Shown here piece after piece: positions 21,228-28,502 of a stretch of DNA of 29,352 bases (position 1 is the first letter of the stretch; the number at the start of each line of letters is the position of its first letter). This DNA comes from Lentisphaeria bacterium (GTDB lineage Bacteria; Verrucomicrobiota; Lentisphaeria; Oligosphaerales; Oligosphaeraceae). The stretch is from assembly GCA_016302725.1 (NCBI GenBank), contig JAEDNB010000001.1, forward strand, positions 1-29,352, in the 5' to 3' direction. Made by a program: the position numbers and the translations under genes. A model generated the notes under the pieces. That model did not search any database and was not told the origin of the DNA. It saw only the letters and a list, made by a program, of their open reading frames with translations.

Positions 21228-22856
21228 ATGCGCTCCTTCCTTTGGACGACCCTGACATTAGGCGCCATCATCGCGCTGCCGCTGCTTCTCCGGCGGGGGG
21301 ATGCGCCGTCCCTGGGGGCTTCTTCCCGCCGCCTGGTGGTGATTACGGCGAACAACGAGGCCCTGCGCCACGAGACGGAACTGGCCTTCCGGGAGTATTA
21401 TGCCTCCCGCCATGGGGGGGAGGAGGTCTCCATCGACTGGCGGACGCCCGGGGGCACCTCGGAGATTGTGCGCTTCCTGCGGAGCACCTTCCAGGCCAAT
21501 GCGCGGCATGCCTGGAGCAGCCAGGGGGACGGGGCGTGCGTCCCCTGGAGCGAGGAGCTGTCGGCGGCGATGTTCGGCGGGGCTTGTCCGGAGGAGGAGG
21601 GCCTGGCCCGGGCCTGGCATTGGCTCCGGGAGAGCCAGGTGGGGGTGGATGTGGATGTCTTCCTGGGGGGCGGGCAGTATGACCACGAGGGGCTTCGCCG
21701 CAGCGGGCTGCTGGTTCCGGCGGGGGTGCGGGAGCGCCATCCGGAGTGGTTTGCGGGGGAGGAGCCCATCCTCTCCCCCGGGGGAGGCGGGGAAATCTGG
21801 TATGACCCCCACGACTGCTACTATGCGGTGTGCTTCGCCACCTTCGGCATCGTCTTCAACCGGGACCGGCTGGCCCAGGCCGGCTTCTCGCCGGAGGAAA
21901 TCCAGGATTTCGGGGCCCGGTGGAGCGACCTGGCGGACCCCCGGCTCTATCGCGCGGTGGGCCTGGCGGACCCCTCCCAGTCCGGCTCCATCACCAAATG
22001 CTTCGAAATGCTCATCCAAAAGGAGATGCAGGAAACCCTCGCCGCCCGGTACCCCGGACTCCCCGCGGAAAGCCTGGCCCCCACCCCCCAGGAACTGGAG
22101 GAGGCCTGGGGCGCCGCCATGACCCTCCTCAAGAAACTGGGGGGAAACGCCGCCTATCTCACCTTCTCCGCCAGCAAGGTCCCCGTGGACGCCGCCACGG
22201 GGCAAATCGCCGCCGGCATGTGCATCGACTTCTACGGAAGGGCCCAGGCGGAATGGGAACGCTCCCAACTGGGGCGGGAGACCATCGCCTTCCGGACCCC
22301 CGCCGCCGCCTCCACGGTCTCCGCCGACCCCGTCGCCATCCTCCGGGGCGCCCCCCATCGGGAACTGGCGGAGGAGTTCGTGGATTTCCTCCTCTCCCCC
22401 CAGGCCCAGAGGCTCTGGGGAAAACGCGCCGGCACTCCCGGCGGCCCCAGGGACTATACCCTCTACCGCCTCCCCGTCCGACGGGACATGTACGAGGGCG
22501 CCGAACTGGTGGGGACGGTCTTCGGGGAGGAACGCCCCTTCGAACTGGCGGAACATTTCCGATACCGGGGCGACTGGACGGGGCGGCTCTTCAGCGCCAT
22601 CCGGGTCCTGGTGAAGGTGATGCTCATCGATTGCGGCCCGGAACTGCGGGAGGCCTGGGGGAAAATCCTGGAACAGGGGGGGCTGGAGGCCATCTCCCCG
22701 GAGGCCGCCGAAGCCTTCCGGCAACTCCCCTTCCCCTACCGGGAGGCCGCGCAGGCGACCCGCACCCTGGAATCCCCCCAGGAGGAGGCCACCCTCCGGC
22801 GGGGATGGATCCAATTCTTCCGGCAACACTACCGCCAGGCCGCCGCCAGGCCGTGA
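21228..22856 (+). CDS. Iron-type ABC transporter extracellular solute-binding protein, membrane-anchored
   Basis: This 542-residue protein has an uncleaved or cleavable N-terminal hydrophobic segment (FLWTTLTLGAIIALPLLL) and a long periplasmic part. The fold is that of Fe3+-class binding proteins. Two stretches are typical: a first lobe with VVITANNEALRHETELAF and an aromatic-rich segment YDPHDCYYAVCFATFGIVFN, and the hinge/ligand motif LADPSQSGSITKCFEML (DPxxSG), followed by DFYGRAQAE and the second lobe. It is about 200 residues longer than ordinary FbpA-like proteins, with an insertion in the first lobe and an extra helical C-terminal domain (YRGDWTGRLFSAIRVL onward). No permease or ATPase gene is adjacent, so it is an orphan. 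Start ATG 21228 has no strong ribosome site. Confidence 0.8.
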   Translation: MRSFLWTTLTLGAIIALPLLLRRGDAPSLGASSRRLVVITANNEALRHETELAFREYYASRHGGEEVSIDWRTPGGTSEIVRFLRSTFQANARHAWSSQGDGACVPWSEELSAAMFGGACPEEEGLARAWHWLRESQVGVDVDVFLGGGQYDHEGLRRSGLLVPAGVRERHPEWFAGEEPILSPGGGGEIWYDPHDCYYAVCFATFGIVFNRDRLAQAGFSPEEIQDFGARWSDLADPRLYRAVGLADPSQSGSITKCFEMLIQKEMQETLAARYPGLPAESLAPTPQELEEAWGAAMTLLKKLGGNAAYLTFSASKVPVDAATGQIAAGMCIDFYGRAQAEWERSQLGRETIAFRTPAAASTVSADPVAILRGAPHRELAEEFVDFLLSPQAQRLWGKRAGTPGGPRDYTLYRLPVRRDMYEGAELVGTVFGEERPFELAEHFRYRGDWTGRLFSAIRVLVKVMLIDCGPELREAWGKILEQGGLEAISPEAAEAFRQLPFPYREAAQATRTLESPQEEATLRRGWIQFFRQHYRQAAARP

Positions 22857-22981
22857 CCCCTCCCGCCGCCATGCCCCCGCGCTTTCCCGCAGGGCAGGGC
22901 AGGGCGCAGGGGGGCGGCGCCGCCGGGAGGAGGGGCGCCGTCGGGCAAGGCGAGGCGTGAACCAAGAGGAGACTGTCTGCC
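22857..22981. other. Short GC-rich spacer
   Basis: The spacer between the binding-protein gene and the PilT-fusion gene is made of G- and C-tracts that can form several alternative stems (for example GGGCGGCG/CGCCGCC around 22912-22925). Its end carries the AGAGGAG ribosome site for the next gene. No terminator T-tract is present. Confidence 0.35.
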
Positions 22982-25186
22982 ATGATGAAAGAGAATCGTC
23001 TTCGGGAATTCTGCCTCCAGATGGAAGCCTGGGGGGCCAGCGACTTGTTCCTCAGCGTGGAGCGCCCCCCCAGCCGGCGCTGCCGCGGCCGCGTGGAGAC
23101 CATCCCGGGGGAGGGGCCGTTGACCTGGGAGGAGGTCCGGGAGTTTGTCCAGGGATGGCTTCCCCCGGGGACCTGGGAGCGCCTTCAGGAGGAGCGGGAC
23201 CTGGACCTGGGCTCCCAGCTGGGTTCCCCCCGCCGCTATCGGCTGAACCTCTCCTTCCGCATGGGGGTCCCGGCTCTGGTGGTGCGCCAGGTGCCTTCCG
23301 GGGCCCTCTCCTTCGAAAACCTCCACATCCCCGACGTGGTCCGGCAACTGGCGGAGTCCCCCCGCGGGCTGCTTCTGGTCACCGGCGCCACGGGCTCGGG
23401 AAAAAGCACCACCATGGCCGCCATGCTCAACTGGATCAACGGCCACTTCTCCAAGCATATCGTCACCCTGGAGGACCCCATTGAATTCGTCCACCAGGAC
23501 GCCATGTCGGTGGTCACCCAGCGGGAGATCGGGGGGGATTCCCGGGATTTCCAGCAGGCGCTGCGCCATGTGGTGCGCCAGAACCCGGATGTGATCTTCC
23601 TGGGGGAATTGCGGGATTTCGAGACCATCCAGACCGCCATCGGCGCCGCCATGACCGGACACCTGGTGGTGGCCACCGTCCACACCGTGGACGTGGAGCA
23701 GACCCTGGAACGGCTCCTCAACTATTTCCCCGAGGGACTGCGGGAACAGGTGGCACAGGATTTCTCCCTGGCCCTCCAGGGCATCGTCTCCCAAAGGCTC
23801 CTCCCCACCGCCGACGGAAAGGGAAGGGTGCCCGCCTTCGAAATCCTGGTGGCCACCCCCCTGGCGAAAAGGATGGTGGCAAGACGCCAACTCCAGGAAC
23901 TGGGGCAAATCATCCGGGAAAACTCCTCCCTGGGAATGGTGGATTTCCAGCACTCCCTCCTGGAACTCGTCCAACGGGGCAGCGTGACCCGGGAAACCGC
24001 CCTGGCCGCCGCCACCAACCCCAATGAACTCACCCTCATGCTCCAAGGCATGGAGGTGGGAGCCGATACCTTCCGGCAAACCATGGAGGACGAAACCACC
24101 GTCAACGGATTCAATCTCAAACGACTCCTCCGGGATGCCATCTCCTACGGCGCCAGCGACCTCCTCCTGAGCGTGGGAGCCCCCCCCACCATCCGGCTGG
24201 ACGGCGTCCTGCAACCCTTCGAACTGCCCAATCTCTCCCCCGCCGATACCCGGGAACTCCTCTTCAGCGTCCTCTCCCCCTCCCGCAGAGTCCACTTCGA
24301 AACCACCCGGGAAATCGACTTCGCCCTCTCCATCACCGGAGTGGGAGGGGAGGGCGACACCGCGGAATGCCGCTTCCGCGTCAACGGATTCTACCAAAAG
24401 GGAAGGGTCTCCGTCGCCTTCCGCCTGATTCCCATGAACATCCCACGGCCCGAGTCCCTGGGGCTCCCCCCAGCCCTGGTCCAGATTACCACGAAACACC
24501 AGGGACTGGTCCTCGTCACCGGCCCCACCGGACACGGAAAGTCCACCACCCTCGCCGCCTTGATCAACCTGATCAACCAACGCCGGCCCTGCCATATCAT
24601 CACCATCGAAGACCCCATCGAATTCGTCCATCCCCACGGAATGGCCCTGGTGGAACAACGGGAGGTGGGCGAGGATACGCACTCCTTCGCCAATGCCCTG
24701 AAATATGTCCTCCGGGAAGACCCCGACGTCATCCTCATCGGCGAAATGAGGGACCCCGAAACCATCGCCGCCGCACTCACCGCCGCCGAAACCGGACACC
24801 TGGTCTTCGCCACCCTGCATACCAACGATGTCTGCCAGGCCGTCGACCGAATCATCGATGTCTTCCCCGCTGACCAACAGGGACAAATCCGCACACAACT
24901 TGCCGCCTCCCTGGAATGCATCGTCTCCCAAAGGCTCATGCCGAAAAACTCCCGCAGCGGAGGACGAATCGCCGCCTTCGAAATCCTCGTGGGAACCACC
25001 GCCGTCAGGGCACTCATCCGGGAAAGCAAGACACACCAAATCCCCTCACTCCTGGAAACCTCCGCCAAATACGGCATGATTACCCTGGCCAAGGCACTCC
25101 GCAACCTCTTCGACCAAAACCTTATCACACGGGAAACCTTCCGAAGCATGCTCCCCGCCGGCGTCGACCCCGAGAGCATAGCGTAG
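22982..25186 (+). CDS. Tandem fusion of two PilT-type twitching-motility ATPases
   Basis: This single 734-residue chain contains two complete PilT/GspE-family secretion ATPases. Copy 1 (residues 1 to about 375) has Walker A GATGSGKSTT, Asp box TLEDPIEFVHQ, Walker B VIFLGELRD and His box GHLVVATVHT. Copy 2 (about 378 to 734) has GPTGHGKSTT, TIEDPIEFVHP, VILIGEMRD and GHLVFATLHT. Each copy begins with the PilT-type N-terminal domain; the segments GASDLFLSVERPPS and GASDLLLSVGAPPT align. Both carry all nucleotide-binding residues. PilT hexamers retract type IV pili, and PilU is a paralogous partner, so this could be a fused PilT-PilU. ATG 22982 and ATG 22985 are adjacent; AGGAG lies 10-13 bases upstream. 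The final codons overlap the TAGTGTAGT repeat. The prepilin at the left end may belong to the same machinery. Confidence 0.95.
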   Translation: MMKENRLREFCLQMEAWGASDLFLSVERPPSRRCRGRVETIPGEGPLTWEEVREFVQGWLPPGTWERLQEERDLDLGSQLGSPRRYRLNLSFRMGVPALVVRQVPSGALSFENLHIPDVVRQLAESPRGLLLVTGATGSGKSTTMAAMLNWINGHFSKHIVTLEDPIEFVHQDAMSVVTQREIGGDSRDFQQALRHVVRQNPDVIFLGELRDFETIQTAIGAAMTGHLVVATVHTVDVEQTLERLLNYFPEGLREQVAQDFSLALQGIVSQRLLPTADGKGRVPAFEILVATPLAKRMVARRQLQELGQIIRENSSLGMVDFQHSLLELVQRGSVTRETALAAATNPNELTLMLQGMEVGADTFRQTMEDETTVNGFNLKRLLRDAISYGASDLLLSVGAPPTIRLDGVLQPFELPNLSPADTRELLFSVLSPSRRVHFETTREIDFALSITGVGGEGDTAECRFRVNGFYQKGRVSVAFRLIPMNIPRPESLGLPPALVQITTKHQGLVLVTGPTGHGKSTTLAALINLINQRRPCHIITIEDPIEFVHPHGMALVEQREVGEDTHSFANALKYVLREDPDVILIGEMRDPETIAAALTAAETGHLVFATLHTNDVCQAVDRIIDVFPADQQGQIRTQLAASLECIVSQRLMPKNSRSGGRIAAFEILVGTTAVRALIRESKTHQIPSLLETSAKYGMITLAKALRNLFDQNLITRETFRSMLPAGVDPESIA

Positions 25187-25197
25187 TGTAGTGTAGT
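25184..25197 (+). repeat. Two overlapping TAGTGTAGT motifs (copies 4 and 5)
   Basis: TAGTGTAGTGTAGT contains the 9-mer at 25184-25192 and again at 25189-25197. The first T of the motif begins the stop codon of the double-PilT gene, and the eda operon starts 138 bases further on. Confidence 0.5.
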
Positions 25198-25334
25198 CTC
25201 CGCGTTTCCCCCCGTGTCAGTATCACGAACCGTGGGCGGTGGATTACATTTAGTCCCTGGTTCAAATTTGTCCAAGGGAATGCCCCAACGTCCCCTGTTT
25301 TCCGTATTTTCCCTGTTTTTGAGGAGTTGAAGCG
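25198..25334 (+). promoter_or_regulatory. Leader and probable promoter region of the eda-kdgK-uxuA operon
   Basis: Base composition becomes richer in A and T than in the adjacent genes, with stretches such as GGATTACATTTAG and CAAATTTGTCC. No clean -35/-10 pair or inverted-repeat operator was identified. The end holds the GAGGAG ribosome site for eda. A promoter here is inferred from the new functional unit that starts downstream. Confidence 0.4.
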
Positions 25335-25997
25335 ATGTCCTTCCGAGTCTTGAGTCAGGAATTGGCAGAGAAGCTGTCCCGTGTGCGGATCATACCGGTG
25401 TTGTCCTTTCACTCTGCGGAGGAGTCGTTGCGCCTGGGGGAGATTTTGGTGGAGGGGGGGCTTTGCGCGGCGGAGGTCACCTTTCGGACGGAGGCGGCGG
25501 AGGGTGCCATCCGTGCCATGCGGAAGGCGTATCCGGAGCTTTGCCTGGGTGCGGGGACGGTGTTGAGCGTGGAGCAGTTGTCCCGTGCGGTGGATGCGGG
25601 GGCGGAGTTTGCGGTGGCCCCTGGGTTGAATCCGGAGGTTGTGCGGGCTTCTGCGGAGAAGGGGTTTCCCTTTGCGCCGGGGGTATGCACCCCCACGGAG
25701 ATTGAGGCGGCCTATTCCCTGGGCTGTGTGACCATGAAATTCTTCCCTGCGGAGGCGGCTGGCGGGCTGGCGTTGCTGAAGGCCATGTCCGCCCCCTACA
25801 AGCACCTGGGCATTCGTTTCATGCCCACGGGCGGGGTCACCACGGCCAACGCCCCCGCCTACCTTTCCGCCAAGGAGGTTGTGGCGGTGGGGGGCACTTG
25901 GCTGGCCAAGGCGGACGACATGGCGGCCGGCAAGTGGGACCTCATCCGCCAGAACGTCCTTTCCGCCGCCGCCCTCATCCGTTCCCTGGAGGCGTGA
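25335..25997 (+). CDS. eda: 2-dehydro-3-deoxy-phosphogluconate (KDPG) aldolase
   Basis: This class I aldolase cleaves KDPG into pyruvate and glyceraldehyde-3-phosphate. The Schiff-base lysine is Lys135 in VTMKFFPAEAAGG. The general acid/base Glu47 lies in AAEVTFRT, and GAGTVL, APGVCTPTE and RFMPTGGV complete the phosphate and substrate sites. The length of 220 residues is normal. ATG 25335 follows GAGGAG at a spacing of 8. It opens a three-gene unit with kdgK and uxuA, giving the lower hexuronate pathway in reverse reaction order. 4-hydroxy-2-oxoglutarate is a known alternative substrate of the family. Confidence 0.95.
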   Translation: MSFRVLSQELAEKLSRVRIIPVLSFHSAEESLRLGEILVEGGLCAAEVTFRTEAAEGAIRAMRKAYPELCLGAGTVLSVEQLSRAVDAGAEFAVAPGLNPEVVRASAEKGFPFAPGVCTPTEIEAAYSLGCVTMKFFPAEAAGGLALLKAMSAPYKHLGIRFMPTGGVTTANAPAYLSAKEVVAVGGTWLAKADDMAAGKWDLIRQNVLSAAALIRSLEA

Positions 25998-26088
25998 GGG
26001 GGGCCGTTCCCGGCCCCTTGTGCGGCTCCAACCAATTCCCAGCCTGGTTTTTCTTCCGTTTATTTGACAGCCGTAGGAGACGGATACC

Positions 26089-27189
26089 ATGTCCCTGCCC
26101 CTTTACAAACCCGCCGACCAGTGCCGTTACGATGTGTTGAGCCTGGGTGAAGTCATGTTGCGCCTGGATCCCGGCGAAGGCCGCATCCACACCGCCCGGA
26201 GTTTCCGGGCCTGGGAGGGGGGTGGCGAGTACAATGTGGCCCGGGGGTTGCGCCGTTGCTTTGGGCTGCGCGCCGCCGTGGTGACCGCCTTTGCCGACAA
26301 TCCCGTGGGGCGTCTGGTGGAGGATTTCATCTTGCAGGGCGGGGTGGATGTCTCCCTCATCCGTTGGATGCCCTATGACGGCATTGGGCGGACCGTGCGC
26401 AATGGCCTCAATTTCACGGAGCGTGGCTTTGGCATCCGGGGGGCCAAGGGCTGCTCCGACCGGGGCAACACGGCGGTCTCCCAGTTGAAGGAGGGCGACA
26501 TCGACTGGGAATACATCTTTGGCACCCTGGGGGTGCGGCATTTCCACACGGGCGGCATCTTCGCCGCCCTTTCCGACACCACCCCCGGCGTGGTCATCGA
26601 GGCCCTCAAGGCCGCCAAGAAGCATGGCACCGTCACCAGCTACGACCTGAACTACCGTCCCTCCCTTTGGAAGAGCATCGGGGGGCAGGAGCGCGCCTGC
26701 CAGGTGAACCGGGAGATTGCGCCCTATGTGGACGTGATGATTGGCAACGAGGAGGATTTCACCGCCGCCCTGGGCTTCCAGGTGGAGGGGACCGACCCTG
26801 GCCTGAAGAGCCTCCCCGTGGAGTCCTTCAAGAAGATGATCCGGCAGGTGGTGAAGCAATATCCCAATTTCAAGGTGGCCGCCACCACCCTGCGCCAGGT
26901 GCGCACCGCCACCGTCAACGACTGGGGGGCCATCGCCTGGAGCGATGGCCTCTTCGCCCAGGCCACCCAGCGGGACGGCCTGGAGATTCTGGACCGGGTG
27001 GGCGGCGGAGACAGCTTCGCCTCCGGACTCATCTACGGCCTCATGGCCTATGGCGACCTGGGCAAGGCCGTCAATTGCGGGGCCGCCCACGGGGCCCTGG
27101 CCATGACCACTCCAGGGGACACCTCCATGGCCACCCTTCCCGAGGTGGAGAAACTCATGCAGGGCGGCAGTGTCCGGGTGGACCGCTAG
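26089..27189 (+). CDS. kdgK: 2-dehydro-3-deoxygluconokinase (PfkB family)
   Basis: This enzyme phosphorylates 2-keto-3-deoxygluconate with ATP to KDPG, the substrate of the preceding eda product. The PfkB sugar-kinase fold is shown by SLGEVMLRLDPGEG at the N-terminus, the Gly-rich EGGGEYNVARGL, YDLNYRPSLW, IGNEEDF and the C-terminal anion-hole motif DRVGGGDSFASGL with the catalytic Asp308. At 366 residues it is somewhat longer than usual KdgK (about 310-340), owing to an insert around residues 110-140. ATG 26089 has TAGGAG 9 bases upstream. The substrate is inferred from the genes on either side; other 2-keto or hexose substrates are possible for the fold. Confidence 0.9.
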   Translation: MSLPLYKPADQCRYDVLSLGEVMLRLDPGEGRIHTARSFRAWEGGGEYNVARGLRRCFGLRAAVVTAFADNPVGRLVEDFILQGGVDVSLIRWMPYDGIGRTVRNGLNFTERGFGIRGAKGCSDRGNTAVSQLKEGDIDWEYIFGTLGVRHFHTGGIFAALSDTTPGVVIEALKAAKKHGTVTSYDLNYRPSLWKSIGGQERACQVNREIAPYVDVMIGNEEDFTAALGFQVEGTDPGLKSLPVESFKKMIRQVVKQYPNFKVAATTLRQVRTATVNDWGAIAWSDGLFAQATQRDGLEILDRVGGGDSFASGLIYGLMAYGDLGKAVNCGAAHGALAMTTPGDTSMATLPEVEKLMQGGSVRVDR

Positions 27190-27261
27190 CCCCTGCCCTT
27201 TCCTTTCCTCTCTCCTTACCCCCTTCCCTTCCCTGGCTTTTTCCCAAGGAGAACCCGACCC

Positions 27262-28461
27262 ATGTTCATGGAACCCACCTTCCGCTGGTATGGCCCCGAG
27301 GATCCCGTGCCCCTGGCACACATCCCCCAGACGGGCGCCACCGGCATTGTCTCCTCCCTCCACTACATCCCCTACGGGGTGCTGTGGACCCAGGACGCCA
27401 TCCTGGAGCGCAAGAAGATGATCGAGGATGCCGGCCTGACCTGGAGTGTGGTGGAGAGCCTGCCGGTCCATGAGGACATCAAGACGGGCGGCCGTTCCTG
27501 CCGCCGCTACATCGAACTCTACAAGCAGTCCATCCGCAACCTGGGCAAGGTCGGCCCCAAGGTCATCACCTACAATTTCATGCCGGTGCTGGACTGGGTG
27601 CGCACCGACTTGCACCACCGCCTCCCCGACGGCTCCACCGTCCTCTATTTCAACCGGCTGGAATTCGCGGTCTTTGAACTCTTCATCCTCCGACGCATGG
27701 GAGCGGAGGATGACTACACGCCGGAGGAGGTGAAGGCCGCCGAGGAAAAATACCGCTCCATGACCGACCACGAGCGCTTTGTCCTCCGACGCTCCATCAT
27801 CGACAATTTCCCCGGCTTCAAGGGCGTCACCCTGGAGGACATCCAGGCCATGCTGGCCAAATACGAGGGCTTCACCCGGGAGCGCCTGGCGGAGAACCTC
27901 TACAATTTCCTCAGCCAGGTGGTGCCTGTGGCCGAGGAGTGCGGATGCCGCCTGGTCATCCATCCCGACGACCCGCCCCGCTCCATCCTGGGCCTCCCCC
28001 GGATCTTCAGCACCATCGACGACATCGCCGCCCTGCTGAAGATGGTGGACAGCCCCGCCAACGGGGTCTGCTTCTGCGCCGGCAGTTTCAGCGCACGGAC
28101 CGACAACGACGTGGTGAAGATGTTCAAGTCCTGCGCCTCCCGGGTGGGCTTTGTGCACCTCCGCAGCACCCAGGTGGAACCCAACGGCGACTTCTATGAG
28201 GCGGACCACCTGGGCGGACGGGTGGACATGTACGAGCTGGTGAAGGCCATCTGCGAGGAGCAGATCCGCCGGCGGAAGGAGGGCCGTGAGGACTGGCGCC
28301 TGCCGGTGCGCCCCGACCATGGGGCGGACATCATGGACGACCTCCTGAAGCCCGCCAATCCCAACCCCGGCTACGGCGGGATTGGGCGGATGCGGGGCCT
28401 GGCCACCATCCGTGGCCTGGAGACGGGCATCATGCGCTCCTGCTATCCCGAGGAACTGTAG
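27262..28461 (+). CDS. uxuA: D-mannonate dehydratase
   Basis: This enzyme dehydrates D-mannonate to 2-keto-3-deoxygluconate in glucuronate breakdown. The UxuA family is readable along the whole 399 residues: FRWYGPEDPVPLAHIPQTGA, WSVVESLPVHEDIK, TYNFMPVLDWVRTDL, VIHPDDPP, VCFCAGSFSA, FVHLRSTQ, LPVRPDHG and GYGGIGRMRGLATIRGLE. The His and Cys residues in the HPDDPP, CFCAGS and PDHG motifs belong to the metal-binding active site of this TIM-barrel enzyme. ATG 27262 has AAGGAG at a spacing of 9. With kdgK and eda it covers mannonate to central metabolism; the upstream uronate isomerase and mannonate oxidoreductase (uxaC, uxuB) are not in the window. Confidence 0.96.
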   Translation: MFMEPTFRWYGPEDPVPLAHIPQTGATGIVSSLHYIPYGVLWTQDAILERKKMIEDAGLTWSVVESLPVHEDIKTGGRSCRRYIELYKQSIRNLGKVGPKVITYNFMPVLDWVRTDLHHRLPDGSTVLYFNRLEFAVFELFILRRMGAEDDYTPEEVKAAEEKYRSMTDHERFVLRRSIIDNFPGFKGVTLEDIQAMLAKYEGFTRERLAENLYNFLSQVVPVAEECGCRLVIHPDDPPRSILGLPRIFSTIDDIAALLKMVDSPANGVCFCAGSFSARTDNDVVKMFKSCASRVGFVHLRSTQVEPNGDFYEADHLGGRVDMYELVKAICEEQIRRRKEGREDWRLPVRPDHGADIMDDLLKPANPNPGYGGIGRMRGLATIRGLETGIMRSCYPEEL

Positions 28462-28502
28462 CCCCCTCTTCCCTTGCCCTTCCTTTCCCCTTCCTCTTTT
28501 CC

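Noticed and set aside
19183..21258. 691-codon minus-strand frame opposite the kinase gene
   Set aside because: Antisense to the catalytic motifs of the kinase; composition is a GC artefact.
25975..28320. 781-codon minus-strand frame opposite kdgK and uxuA
   Set aside because: It spans two recognised genes and the spacer between them, which no real antisense gene would be expected to do.
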